This document shows, piece after piece, positions 45,071-54,180 of a DNA stretch of 64,000 nucleotides (positions are counted from its first letter, which is position 1; every line of letters starts with the position of its first letter). The stretch comes from Pseudoalteromonas rubra (GTDB taxonomy: Bacteria > Pseudomonadota > Gammaproteobacteria > Enterobacterales > Alteromonadaceae). Location of the stretch: contig NZ_AHCD03000032.1 of NCBI RefSeq assembly GCF_000238295.3, positions 154,113 to 218,112 of the forward strand. The letters run 5' to 3'. Below the pieces are notes generated by a model, which had not been told where the DNA came from, searched no databases, and saw only the letters and a program-made list of their open reading frames with translations. The translations under genes and the position numbers were made by a program.

Positions 45071-46639
45071 ATGACGTCTATCCAGCAATTACACAGAAGC
45101 GCCATTAGCGCACTCAATCAGGGCCAGCTAGAAACCGCCCATCAATACCTGGTCAAACTGCTCAATGCATCACCAGACTATGCCGACGGCTACTTTCTGC
45201 TCGGTGTGATCAACCTTCAGGTTGGGCAGTTAAAAAAAGCAATCAAATTGCTCGAAAAGGCGCTGGGACTGCATAGCAGTGATGAATACCGGGCTCAGCT
45301 GACTAAGTGTTATGCCTTGCAGGGTGAGCTGACACTGGCCAGACAAACCGCAGAGCAGACAAGTCCTGCTGCGTTGACTCGAGCACTTGATGCAGACACG
45401 TTTGGGGTTGCACTGAGCCATGTTGGCCTGCACGATGACGCTCTGGCATTTTTCCGCCAGGCACTCAAGCTCACTCAGAGCAACGCGCAGTATTATTATA
45501 ACTTTGGGGTCAGTGCTAAATTTGTCGGCCTGTTTGATGATGCTGAGCAAGCCTTTGAACAGGCGCTGGCATTAGATAAAGATCATCACAGAGCGCACTT
45601 TGCTTTGTCTGATCTGAAAAAAGCCAGCGCAGAGCACAACCACCTGACACGCTTACAAAGCGCCTTTGAGCGGGCAAACACACCCGAATCTCAGCTCCAC
45701 CTGGGCCATGCTTTGGCAAAAGAATATCAGGATCTGGGTGAGTTTGATTCAGCGTACCATGCACTCAAACAGGGTAAAGCGGCGTTACACAGTGCACGTC
45801 CCTTTGATCATCCAAGTAACGACGCCTTGTTCGAGCGCATTCAGGCACTCAGTACCACCAGCACAGTCGACCCAAAGGCTGGCCACAGCAGCCGCGAGCC
45901 CATATTTGTGCTCGGGATGCCGCGCTCTGGCACCACACTGGTAGAAAGGATCTTATCCAGTCACAGCGAAGTGATGTCGGCCGGGGAACTACAGGATTTT
46001 GGGATCAGCGTAAAACGTCTGGCTCAGACCACCAGCCAGACCGTACTCGACCCGCTCACACTCGATCAGGCTTATCAGTGCGACCCACACCAACTTGGAC
46101 TGACCTATCTGAATGCAACCCGGGTGGTTACCGGCAGCCATGCACACTTTGTTGATAAGCTGCCATTTAATTTTTTCTATGTTGATCTGATCCGCCGGGC
46201 GTTGCCCAATGCCAAAATCATCTGCCTGATGCGTGACCCGATGGATACCTGCATTGGTAACTTCCGCCAGTTGTTTACCATCAACAACCCCTACTACGCT
46301 TATTCGTTGGATCTGATGGATACCGCACGCTTTTACAGCCGCTTTTATGATCTAATGCAGCACTGGAAACAGCTTCACGGTGAACAGTTTTATATGATGC
46401 AGTACGAATCTCTGGTGGATAATCCGCAACAGGAAATCGCTAAACTACTGGATTATTGTGATTTGCCCTGGCAGGACAGCTGTATGCACTTTCACCTTAA
46501 CGATGCGCCTGTGTCAACGGCCAGTAAAGTACAGGTGCGTGAGCCGCTTAACCGCCGCGCTATCGGGCGCTGGAAACGCTTTGCGCCACACACAGATGCT
46601 GCGCAGCAATATTTGCGACAGCGCGGTGTATTGTCATAA
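45071..46639 (+). CDS. TPR-repeat sulfotransferase
   Basis: This 522-residue protein consists of about five TPR units (residues 1-200; e.g. ADGYFLLGVINLQVGQLKKAIKLLEKAL, AQYYYNFGVSAKFVGLFDDAEQAFEQAL) and a C-terminal sulfotransferase. The PAPS 5'-phosphosulfate loop is FVLGMPRSGTTLVERIL, and the 3'-phosphate motif is LMRDPMDTCIGNFRQLF. No signal peptide. It would transfer sulfate to an unknown acceptor. Placement just after a TonB receptor is a recurrent pairing in this group, from memory. Confidence 0.87.
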   Translation: MTSIQQLHRSAISALNQGQLETAHQYLVKLLNASPDYADGYFLLGVINLQVGQLKKAIKLLEKALGLHSSDEYRAQLTKCYALQGELTLARQTAEQTSPAALTRALDADTFGVALSHVGLHDDALAFFRQALKLTQSNAQYYYNFGVSAKFVGLFDDAEQAFEQALALDKDHHRAHFALSDLKKASAEHNHLTRLQSAFERANTPESQLHLGHALAKEYQDLGEFDSAYHALKQGKAALHSARPFDHPSNDALFERIQALSTTSTVDPKAGHSSREPIFVLGMPRSGTTLVERILSSHSEVMSAGELQDFGISVKRLAQTTSQTVLDPLTLDQAYQCDPHQLGLTYLNATRVVTGSHAHFVDKLPFNFFYVDLIRRALPNAKIICLMRDPMDTCIGNFRQLFTINNPYYAYSLDLMDTARFYSRFYDLMQHWKQLHGEQFYMMQYESLVDNPQQEIAKLLDYCDLPWQDSCMHFHLNDAPVSTASKVQVREPLNRRAIGRWKRFAPHTDAAQQYLRQRGVLS

Positions 46640-46795
46640 GTGGTCGGTCATTGCCAAAGCAAGTACAGGCCAAGCTTATTGAGAGCCAGTCAGGAGACTG
46701 GCAACTAATTCAGACACTGCACAACGGAGGAAAAAGACGCGTCTGGTGTGCACAGCGAAATAACGTGCTAGTTATAACGCATTAATAAATATGCC

Positions 46796-47464
46796 TTATT
46801 GTGCTTCTTGCTCAAGACGCAGGAGCAAAGCTTTAATGTCGTCTTTTGCGCCTGTGATGTGCTTTTTGAGAAATTCGCAGGCACCGGCTTTGTCCTTTTC
46901 GTGACACAGCTTAAGTAAAGTGCGGTGCTCTTCTGGTGCCGTTTTCAGGCCACCGGCAAGCAATATATGCATACGAACGTAACGCTCTGAGTTTTTACTG
47001 TAAACGTCGACCAGTTCTCGGGTCTGGGGACGCTCAGCACGACTGTACAACTTACTGTGGAATTCGGCGTTCAGTTTACCGGTTGCCAGCTGGGTATCAC
47101 CCGCATCGGTGGCGTCTTCGAGATCGGCCAAAATGGCTTCGGCTTCCAGTAAGTCGCGTTTGGTCAGATTATCAATCGAATGGCTCAGCAGCTCAGCTTC
47201 CAGTATGGCGCGTAAATCAAAGATCTCATCAATCTGTTCGGCACTCAACCGAGTGACTGTGGCCCCTTTGTGTGCTTCAAAATTCACCAAGCCCTCGGCT
47301 TCGAGTTGCAGTAACGCTTCTCTGACCGGGATACGGCTAACGTTCAATTCATCGGCCAGCGCAGCCTGACGCAGTGGTTCACCGGCTTTTATTTCGCCAC
47401 ACAGAATTTTTTCTCGGATCGCTTCCGCAACCAGTTGAGTTCGAGTTTTATGTACAATCGCCAT
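46796..47464 (-). CDS. GntR-family regulator (FadR/FCD subfamily) of the hydroxyproline cluster
   Basis: This 222-residue protein has an N-terminal GntR winged helix (LVAEAIREKILCGEIKAGEPLRQAALADELNVSRIPVREALLQLEAEGLV) and a C-terminal helical FCD ligand-binding domain with His residues (NAEFHSKLY, EEHRTLL, LKKHI) suited to metal/ligand binding. It follows the catabolic genes on the same strand. I infer that it represses the divergent promoters, with 4-hydroxyproline or a pathway intermediate as inducer; the palindrome at 51161-51174 is a candidate operator. Confidence 0.88.
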   Translation of the reverse strand: MAIVHKTRTQLVAEAIREKILCGEIKAGEPLRQAALADELNVSRIPVREALLQLEAEGLVNFEAHKGATVTRLSAEQIDEIFDLRAILEAELLSHSIDNLTKRDLLEAEAILADLEDATDAGDTQLATGKLNAEFHSKLYSRAERPQTRELVDVYSKNSERYVRMHILLAGGLKTAPEEHRTLLKLCHEKDKAGACEFLKKHITGAKDDIKALLLRLEQEAQ

Positions 47465-47573
47465 AGGGTTAGTTAATTATTATCATTGGGATACATTATA
47501 CGTGCATTGCCATAAATTGCACGCTGTGAGAGAGAAGGTTCACAGTATATGAAATCATATCATGATCAAATAG

Positions 47574-47611
47574 GCGGTTACACAGGCCAAGGAACAAGCC
47601 TGTGCAACCGC
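47574..47611. terminator. Long hairpin between the ALDH gene and the regulator
   Basis: GCGGTTACACAGGC (47574-47587) pairs with GCCTGTGCAACCGC (47598-47611) over 14 bp, with one G-U or A-C type pair, and a 10-nt loop. It lies 40 bp beyond the ALDH stop. No U-run follows, so it may be an mRNA 3'-end structure that lowers readthrough into gntR. Confidence 0.55.
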
Positions 47612-47650
47612 ACTCCACGGGGTTACAGAAGTTCTACCTTCTGAGGTTGC

Positions 47651-49144
47651 CTAACTCTGTACACATAAAGGGCGTAAGAATCGCGTCATGGCCTGTGTCC
47701 CGACCGACGTCGAGCGCACATCTGTCGACGATGGATAAGGTCCGCCATGATTCATCGAAGAACACACTTCCACACCGGTTGGCATCTGGCCGAAGATGAG
47801 GCGGCCCACTTTGTAGCTCAACTCATCCAGTAGTGTTTCCTGAACCGCCATCTCCGCTTTGGTGGCGTGCACGCTGGCAGTCAGCTGGCCTTCTAATTGT
47901 TCCACCACGCGCAGCAACTGTGCTTCATCTCGATAGCGCACAATCAGGGCACTGGGGCCAAAGACTTCTTCATGCAAACTGGCATCCTGAATGAAATCCT
48001 CTGCCTCACAGGCAAATAGATGTGCATTGGCATGAAACGCCTGGCTCTGTTCACCACTTGCCAGTAAATCAACATGGGCATTGTGCTTCAGCGCGACCAT
48101 GGCTTTGTTAAAGCTGTCCAGAATGCGCGGCGTCAGCAAAGTATCTGAGGGCGCAGCTTTGATTGCACCCATCGCGCTTGACTCAAATTCAGTCTGCCCA
48201 TGGGGTATCAGCCAAAGGCCCGGGCTGGTGCAAAACTGACCGTTGCCCATCAACAGCGACTGCGCCAGAGACTTTGCAAGCACACAGCCCTGCTCGTCAG
48301 CATAGTCTGGCAGGATGATCTGCGGGTTTACACTGCCCAGTTCACCGTACAACGGGATCACTTCTTCGCGCTGGTGAATGGTTTCAAGCAATGCTTTTGC
48401 CACATTCAAAGACCCCGTGAACCCCACCGCTTTCACGTCCGCAGCCCCCACCAGCTGGTGAGACAACGCATAATCCGTGCCCTGGATCATCGAAAACACC
48501 CCATCTGGCATCTGACAGTCACGGATCGCCTGCTCGATAGCCCGTGTCATCAACTCACTGGTACCTGGGTGCGCAGTGTGGCTTTTCACAATAACAGGAC
48601 AGCCTGCAGCCAGCGCAGCTGCGGTATCACCACCTAAGGTAGAAAAAGCATAAGGGAAGTTAGATGCACCAAATACGGCCACCACACCAACAGGCAAGTA
48701 GCGTAGTTCGGTCGCTGGCTTAGGCACAGGTGCACGATCCGGATCCGCGGCATCCTGACGTGTCAGTGCTAATGGCGCAAGATCCGCTTCCAGCACAGCT
48801 GCGAAAGCATTCAACTGATTTACCGTACGCATTCGCTCACCTTCCAAACGCGCTCTTGGCAGGCCGGTTTCCAGCATGGTGGTTTCAATCAGGTCATCAC
48901 CCAGCGCCAGGATTTCTTCCCCTATTTTGCGTAAAAAAGCCGCACGCTGCGAATAAGGCACGCGCCGGTAAGTCTTAAATGCACGTTGCGCGGCCAAAAT
49001 ACCGGCATCCAGGTCGTCAGAATCAGCATTAAAAAATGGCTGATGATGTCTCTCATTGGTTTGCGGGCAAAACGCAAAAAATTGCCCATTGTCTACGTTA
49101 CCGCGCCATTGCCCGGCAATAAAACTCTGTCCTGTCAAAGTCAT
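47651..49144 (-). CDS. 2-oxoglutarate semialdehyde (2,5-dioxovalerate) dehydrogenase
   Basis: This 497-residue aldehyde dehydrogenase has catalytic Cys305 in GNGQFCTSPGL and general-base Glu268 in PLYGELGSVNPQ, the motif of the ketoglutarate-semialdehyde dehydrogenase class; cofactor region GASNFPYAFSTLGGDTAAALAAGCPVIVKSH. It oxidises the semialdehyde made by the neighbouring deaminase to 2-oxoglutarate. ATG 49144 has AAGGAG at ideal spacing; the frame extends to 49180 without reason. Last enzyme of the leftward operon. Confidence 0.88.
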   Translation of the reverse strand: MTLTGQSFIAGQWRGNVDNGQFFAFCPQTNERHHQPFFNADSDDLDAGILAAQRAFKTYRRVPYSQRAAFLRKIGEEILALGDDLIETTMLETGLPRARLEGERMRTVNQLNAFAAVLEADLAPLALTRQDAADPDRAPVPKPATELRYLPVGVVAVFGASNFPYAFSTLGGDTAAALAAGCPVIVKSHTAHPGTSELMTRAIEQAIRDCQMPDGVFSMIQGTDYALSHQLVGAADVKAVGFTGSLNVAKALLETIHQREEVIPLYGELGSVNPQIILPDYADEQGCVLAKSLAQSLLMGNGQFCTSPGLWLIPHGQTEFESSAMGAIKAAPSDTLLTPRILDSFNKAMVALKHNAHVDLLASGEQSQAFHANAHLFACEAEDFIQDASLHEEVFGPSALIVRYRDEAQLLRVVEQLEGQLTASVHATKAEMAVQETLLDELSYKVGRLIFGQMPTGVEVCSSMNHGGPYPSSTDVRSTSVGTQAMTRFLRPLCVQS

Positions 49145-49199
49145 GGCTGTCTCCTTAAGACAAATAGGATGATGAGGCAACCTAGTCGCCTCACCTTAG

Positions 49200-50201
49200 T
49201 TAAAGCACCTGAAACCCAAACGCGTACGGGTCGTCGTCATCCACAGTGATACAGTTATGGCCTGTGATACGGGCCCAGCCCTGTATGCTGGGTAAGATGG
49301 CACTGTGACCCGCAATTTCTGTCGTGCCCTCAATTCGACCGATGAATTGGCTGCCGATATAGCTTTCATGGACAAAGTCCTGGCCACTTTGCAATTCGCC
49401 TTTAGCAAACAACTGCGCCATCCGCGCGCTGGTCCCCGTTCCACAGGGGGAGCGGTCTATTGCTTTGTCACCATAGAACACCGCATTGGCGGCGCTGGAG
49501 TCGGCTTGTTTTGGGTCGCCGGTCCACAGCACGTGAGAGGCACCACATACAGTCGGGTCTAAAGGGTGTACACAAGCAATCTGTGCATTCACGGCATCGC
49601 GCACTTTAGGGCTCATTGCCAGTAACTCGGCTGCGCTCGTCGCATGTGTGCCTTTAAAATTCCCCTGGGGTTCAACGATTATGTAAAAGTTACCCCCATA
49701 GGCAATATCGACCTGCAGCTCCCCAATACCGGGGACTGAGATCACCTCATTCCGATGTGCCAAAAATGCGGGAACATTAAACAGCTTGACCCACTCCACC
49801 TGGCCATCGCGCATTGAATAATAAGCATCAACACGACCCGCAGGCGTATCGAGCCGCAGCCGCCCCTGCTCTTTTGGTGTCACCAGGCCTTGCTGTAGCG
49901 CAAAAGTCACTGTGCCTATGGTGCCGTGCCCACACATGGGCAGGCAGCCAGACGTTTCAATGAACAAAATAGCCACGTCACCATCTTCTGTAGTAGGTGG
50001 ATACAGGAATGACCCTGACATCATGTCGTGACCACGCGGCTCAAACATCAGCGCACGGCGCACCCAGTCAAACTCAGCCAGAAAGTGCTGGCGCTTGTCG
50101 CTCATAGTTGCGCCTTCAAGCTGCGGATGCCCACTGGTGACCAGTCGTACCGGGTTGCCACAGGTATGCCCGTCAATGCAAAAGAATGTTCCCTTATTCA
50201 T
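49200..50201 (-). CDS. 4-hydroxyproline 2-epimerase (proline racemase family)
   Basis: This 333-residue protein has both acid/base cysteines: Cys90 (SGCLPMCGHGTIG) and Cys253 (DRSPCGTGTSARMAQL). Two Cys mark a racemase/epimerase; the dehydratase branch has Thr at the second position. Substrate loop FFCIDGHTCGNPVRLV is present. It converts trans-4-hydroxy-L-proline to cis-4-hydroxy-D-proline. It starts 4 nt after the deaminase gene and shares its operon. Proline racemase is an alternative, but the neighbours favour hydroxyproline. Confidence 0.88.
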   Translation of the reverse strand: MNKGTFFCIDGHTCGNPVRLVTSGHPQLEGATMSDKRQHFLAEFDWVRRALMFEPRGHDMMSGSFLYPPTTEDGDVAILFIETSGCLPMCGHGTIGTVTFALQQGLVTPKEQGRLRLDTPAGRVDAYYSMRDGQVEWVKLFNVPAFLAHRNEVISVPGIGELQVDIAYGGNFYIIVEPQGNFKGTHATSAAELLAMSPKVRDAVNAQIACVHPLDPTVCGASHVLWTGDPKQADSSAANAVFYGDKAIDRSPCGTGTSARMAQLFAKGELQSGQDFVHESYIGSQFIGRIEGTTEIAGHSAILPSIQGWARITGHNCITVDDDDPYAFGFQVL

Positions 50202-50205
50202 AGGC

Positions 50206-51120
50206 TTAATCCAGATTAAACTGACTTAAATCAATCCGGTTTGTGAGCGCTTCATCATACAAACGGCGCACGTAAGTTTTCTCTTCCTCGGTCAGTGGCA
50301 AGCGTGGTGAACGTGTTACTTCGCTGCCTCGACCAGCCAGTTGTTCAGCATACTTGATGCACTGGACCAGAGTCGGGATAGTATCCAGACGTAACAAAGG
50401 CAGGAACCAACGCCACAACTCGCGAGCTTCTTCGTAACGACCTTGCTGAGCCAGCTTGTAAATAGCGACAGATTCGCGTGGGAATACATTTGTCAGACCT
50501 GAGATCCAGCCTGTTGCACCCAGCATTAAGCTTTCAAGCGCGATGTCATCCACGCCACCGAACACCACGTAACGGTCACCAAAGGCTGAAAATAGTTCAC
50601 TGATCCGGCGCGTATCTTCAGTCGCTTCCTTCACTGAAACAATGTTGGCTTCCTCTGCCAGCACTTTCATGCCTTCGATAGACACATCTACGCCATAGGT
50701 CACCGGATTGTTATAAATCATGACAGGCAGGTTTGTGTTACGAGCTACCTGCTGATAGTGATGAATGGCTTCGCGCTCTGTTGAACGGTAGACCATACCA
50801 GGCAGTACCATATAACCATCAACCCCGATTTCCTCTGCGTCACGCACAAACTCAACGGCCAGTGCAGTGGTGGTTTCAGCCACCCCAGAAATAACCGGTA
50901 CTCGTCCGGCAACGACTTCCTTCGCTGCACGCAATACATCACGTTTTTCTTCTGCACGTAGTGAGCAATTTTCACCGACTGTTCCCAGCACGATGATGCC
51001 ATGCACGCCCTCTTCAATCAGGGTGTTGATCATGGTTTTGGTGGTTTCAAAGTTAATGCTTTCATCGTCATTAAACTGGGTCGTTACTGCGGGATAAACA
51101 CCCTGCCAATCTACTTTCAT
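50206..51120 (-). CDS. 1-pyrroline-4-hydroxy-2-carboxylate deaminase (DapA family)
   Basis: This 304-residue DHDPS/N-acetylneuraminate-lyase family TIM barrel has Schiff-base Lys164 in VSVKEATEDTRR, Tyr136 in VMIYNNPVTYG, and loop VLGTVGENCSL in place of the TTGE motif of true DapA. In hydroxyproline operons this branch deaminates and dehydrates Pyr4H2C to 2-oxoglutarate semialdehyde. ATG 51120 has GAGG 8 nt upstream. First gene of the leftward operon. True DapA is unlikely given context. Confidence 0.85.
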   Translation of the reverse strand: MKVDWQGVYPAVTTQFNDDESINFETTKTMINTLIEEGVHGIIVLGTVGENCSLRAEEKRDVLRAAKEVVAGRVPVISGVAETTTALAVEFVRDAEEIGVDGYMVLPGMVYRSTEREAIHHYQQVARNTNLPVMIYNNPVTYGVDVSIEGMKVLAEEANIVSVKEATEDTRRISELFSAFGDRYVVFGGVDDIALESLMLGATGWISGLTNVFPRESVAIYKLAQQGRYEEARELWRWFLPLLRLDTIPTLVQCIKYAEQLAGRGSEVTRSPRLPLTEEEKTYVRRLYDEALTNRIDLSQFNLD

Positions 51121-51160
51121 GATAAGTCCTCTACTTAGTTTGTGCTTGCCATCATAGGTA

Positions 51161-51174
51161 TATTGTATACAATA
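51161..51174. promoter_or_regulatory. 14-bp perfect palindrome, candidate GntR operator
   Basis: TATTGTATACAATA is a perfect palindrome 41 bp upstream of the deaminase ATG, in the divergent region between the two halves of the hydroxyproline cluster. TTGTATACAA-like palindromes are typical operators of FCD-type GntR regulators. A second copy was not found near gntR itself. Confidence 0.6.
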
Positions 51175-51323
51175 ATCAATATCCAAATTTAAGAAAATGA
51201 TCAGAATGTCAAAAATCGGGGCTGTAAAATTAGTAAACCAATGAAAATTATGAGGTTAGTTTTTTCACGTGCTTCGCGGGGACTTCTGGTAGGAAAAATG
51301 CAATCTGACAAACGAGAATAAAA

Positions 51324-52589
51324 ATGACACATTCACTTCAAATTGCAGTTGTGGGAGCCGGAGTCGTTGGCCTGTGTAATGCCTTGCAACTTGCCCGTCA
51401 GGGGCACAAGGTCACACTTTACGATCCAGCGGGTGTTGGCGAGCAGTGCTCGCGGGGTAATGCTGGCCATTTCGCAACAGAGCAAGTATTTCCGCTGGCA
51501 GACAAAGCTCTGCTGCCCCGTTTACCCATAATGCTGTTGAACAAGCTCAGTCCATTACGAATAGATCATAAATACCTGATTAAAGCATTTCCCTGGTTTA
51601 GCCGCTTTTGCCTCAATATGTTACCGGGCCGGTTTAAACGCCACACCCGGGCACTGCGCGCACTGAATGAAGCCGCCCTGCCAGCATTTAAGCAGCTCCT
51701 GCAAGAAGACTTCGAAAACAACATCAGCATGCGTGGCAGCTTGCTGACCTTTGAGCATAATAAGATTGAGCAGATCCGTGCTCTACAGCAGAAATATCAG
51801 CAACAAGGCGTTGCCGTTGAGCTATTGAACCGCACTCAACTTTTTGCCCTTGAACCCGGCCTGGATCAGCGTGTTCAGTACGCACTCTTTTTTACTCAAG
51901 TCGGCCACACACCGGACCCTTACCAGCTGAGCCAGACCCTGTTCCGACAGTTTACCGCATTAGGTGGCACCTTTGTTAAAGCCAAAGTTGACAAGATAAC
52001 GCCACTTAATACGGATGCAAAACAGCCTCAGCTTGCAAAGATAAAGGTAACCACGCAATCACATGGCTGCCACACCTTTGAACGGCTTGTAGTGGCAACC
52101 GGGGCATGGAGTAAAACGCTATGTACACAGTTGGGCTACAAGCTCCCTATCGAAGCAGAACGCGGCTATCACAATATGCTACCCATCGCCAGCAATCTCA
52201 GCCGCCCGGTTGCCTCGGCAGACAGACAATTTATTATGACCCCCATGCAAGGGGGTCTGCGCCTCGCAGGCACGGTGGAGTTTGCCGGACTGGACACCCA
52301 ACCCAACTATGAGCGAGCAGATATGTTACTGACGCATGCCCGGGCTTTGCTTGAAGGCAGCGACACGTTAGTGCAAGGCGAACATTGGATGGGTCCCAGA
52401 CCCTCACTCCCTGATTCCTTACCTGTTATAGGACAGGCGCCGGATCACCCAAACATCTTTTTTGCACTGGGACATCAGCACCTGGGGCTTACTCAGGCCG
52501 CAATCACCAGTGAGCTCATCGCACAATGCATTGCAAACCAACCCACAACGCTGGATATTGGCCCGTACAGTATTGCGCGTTTTCAATAA
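51324..52589 (+). CDS. FAD-dependent D-hydroxyproline (D-amino acid) dehydrogenase
   Basis: This 421-residue DAO/DadA-family flavoprotein has the FAD motif VVGAGVVGLCNALQLARQG at the N-terminus, RGNAGHFATEQVFPL after it, and the C-terminal MGPRPSLPDSLPVIGQAPDHPNIFFALGHQHLGLTQA. It should oxidise cis-4-hydroxy-D-proline to 1-pyrroline-4-hydroxy-2-carboxylate, passing electrons to the respiratory chain or O2. It is divergent from the deaminase/epimerase operon and followed by the M24 peptidase gene after 22 bp. Confidence 0.87.
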   Translation: MTHSLQIAVVGAGVVGLCNALQLARQGHKVTLYDPAGVGEQCSRGNAGHFATEQVFPLADKALLPRLPIMLLNKLSPLRIDHKYLIKAFPWFSRFCLNMLPGRFKRHTRALRALNEAALPAFKQLLQEDFENNISMRGSLLTFEHNKIEQIRALQQKYQQQGVAVELLNRTQLFALEPGLDQRVQYALFFTQVGHTPDPYQLSQTLFRQFTALGGTFVKAKVDKITPLNTDAKQPQLAKIKVTTQSHGCHTFERLVVATGAWSKTLCTQLGYKLPIEAERGYHNMLPIASNLSRPVASADRQFIMTPMQGGLRLAGTVEFAGLDTQPNYERADMLLTHARALLEGSDTLVQGEHWMGPRPSLPDSLPVIGQAPDHPNIFFALGHQHLGLTQAAITSELIAQCIANQPTTLDIGPYSIARFQ

Positions 52590-52611
52590 CGAATAACAAA
52601 CAGGAATCACT

Positions 52612-53826
52612 ATGAAAGGCATAGGTTACCAAAATCGTGAAGCGGCACTGGCTGCACTGACAGACATGACCCGGGACGTCGTTGCAATTAAACCAGAAGA
52701 ATATCAGCAGCGTATTGCAACAGCGCAAGCCTATATGCGCGAGCATCAGATTGCCGCAGTCTATCTTAATGCGGGCACCAACCTGAAGTACTTTACTGGC
52801 TTACAGTGGTACCCAAGCGAGCGTATGGTCGGGGCTGTTTTACCAGCGCAAGGCGACGTCCAGTTCATTGTGCCCTTTTTCGAAGTTGGCTCAATCAAAG
52901 ACTATCAGGTCATTGAAGGTCCCATGCATACCTGGCAGGAGGAGCAGTCGCCTTACAGTTTGCTTGTCAAAGTACTGAACGACTTAAACATCGCACCCGA
53001 AGCCACGCTAGGTATTGATGAAAGCGCGGCCTTTTTTATCGCCGATGGTATACGCCAGGCAGGGCCTGCACTTAACCTGATCAATGCTAAATGTGTCACG
53101 GCGCATTGTCGTATGCATAAATCCGCTAATGAACTGGCTCTGATCCAGCGGGCCATGGACATGACGCTGGCCGTGCACAAAGCGGCCGCGTCGATACTCC
53201 ATGAAGGGATCACTACAACAGAAGTAGAAGCCTTTATTAACGAAGCGCACCGTAAAGTAGGTGCAACTGGTAACTATTTTTGTATTGTGCTGTTTGGCAC
53301 AGCTACCTCTTTTCCTCATGGTGTGAAAGATCCACAAATACTAAAACAAGGTGATGTAGTTTTAATAGATACCGGCTGTAAGCTCCATGGCTATCTGAGT
53401 GATATTACCCGGACCTATGTATTCGGTGAACCAACAGCGCATCAACGCGCCATGTGGCAACACGAAAAAAATGCCCAGCTCGCCGCATTCGAGGCCGCGC
53501 AAATTGGCACTCCGTGTGGCGATGTCGATTTCGCTGCCCGCAGCTATCTGGCTGAACAAGGCCTGGGGCCTGACTATCAGTTACCTGGCTGTCCACACCG
53601 CACCGGACACGGTATTGGACTGGACATTCATGAGTGGCCGTATCTGGTAAAAGACAATCCGCAGCCGCTGGCGGCCGGTATGTGCTTTTCTAATGAACCT
53701 ATGCTGGTTCTTCCGGGTGAATTTGGCATCCGACTGGAAGATCATTTTTACATGACCTCAAACGGACCAAAATGGTTTACCCAACCTGCACAGTCAATCG
53801 ACGATCCATTTGGGTTAGACAACTAA
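52612..53826 (+). CDS. M24-family X-Pro peptidase
   Basis: This 404-residue protein has a creatinase-like N-terminal domain and a pita-bread catalytic domain. Metal ligands are the Asp pair in VLIDTGCKLHGYLSDITRTYVFG, His in HRTGHGIGLDIHE, and the Glu pair in FSNEPMLVLPGEFGIRLEDHF. It cleaves the bond before or after Pro in X-Pro peptides. No signal peptide, so cytosolic. Cotranscription with the dehydrogenase suggests it frees hydroxyproline from imported collagen-type peptides. AGGA precedes the ATG. Confidence 0.87.
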   Translation: MKGIGYQNREAALAALTDMTRDVVAIKPEEYQQRIATAQAYMREHQIAAVYLNAGTNLKYFTGLQWYPSERMVGAVLPAQGDVQFIVPFFEVGSIKDYQVIEGPMHTWQEEQSPYSLLVKVLNDLNIAPEATLGIDESAAFFIADGIRQAGPALNLINAKCVTAHCRMHKSANELALIQRAMDMTLAVHKAAASILHEGITTTEVEAFINEAHRKVGATGNYFCIVLFGTATSFPHGVKDPQILKQGDVVLIDTGCKLHGYLSDITRTYVFGEPTAHQRAMWQHEKNAQLAAFEAAQIGTPCGDVDFAARSYLAEQGLGPDYQLPGCPHRTGHGIGLDIHEWPYLVKDNPQPLAAGMCFSNEPMLVLPGEFGIRLEDHFYMTSNGPKWFTQPAQSIDDPFGLDN

Positions 53827-53835
53827 CCAACCTCA

Positions 53836-53858
53836 GGCGCCGTGCACCAAACGGCGCC
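53836..53858 (+). terminator. Hairpin after the M24 peptidase gene
   Basis: GGCGCCGT (53836-53843) pairs with ACGGCGCC (53851-53858), an 8-bp GC stem starting 10 bp after the stop. There is no T-run, so it may stabilise the mRNA end rather than terminate strongly. A second hairpin, TGGGAAA/TTTCCCA, is at 53957-53974. Confidence 0.5.
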
Positions 53859-54029
53859 GCGATAAACCAACCCACTTCAATCGATACACGCTTCTGCACT
53901 CAACACAGGTTTACTTCAAATGCATTGTTCTATTACACAATAAGAACAATATACGATGGGAAATGATTTTCCCAATCACTTAGTAAGTCGACCAGCCTTC
54001 CTTGAATTACTGACTCAAAAACACACTAC

Positions 54030-54108
54030 CCCACTGTATTTATTAGATATATTTTTATTTAGTAAAAATGTTTGACCAATTAATTTGTATGCGATTAAAT
54101 ACAGTGGG
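54030..54108. repeat. 13-bp inverted repeat around the promoter of the small peptide gene
   Basis: CCCACTGTATTTA (54030-54042) and TAAATACAGTGGG (54096-54108) are perfect inverted copies 53 bp apart, enclosing very AT-rich DNA. A candidate promoter lies within: TTGACC (54072-54077), 17 bp, TTAAAT (54095-54100), so the right arm overlaps the -10 box. It could be an operator pair, a cruciform or the ends of a tiny element. Confidence 0.55.
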
Positions 54109-54180
54109 CGGCGCACCTAATCAACCCAAAAAAAGACGCTGTCCGAGACTATTAAATACCCATATCAACAAGGAATAATC

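Noticed and set aside
47465..47520. Second copy of the GntR palindrome before gntR
   Set aside because: GGATACATTATACGT shares TATAC with the 51161 site but is not palindromic; autoregulation cannot be claimed from this.
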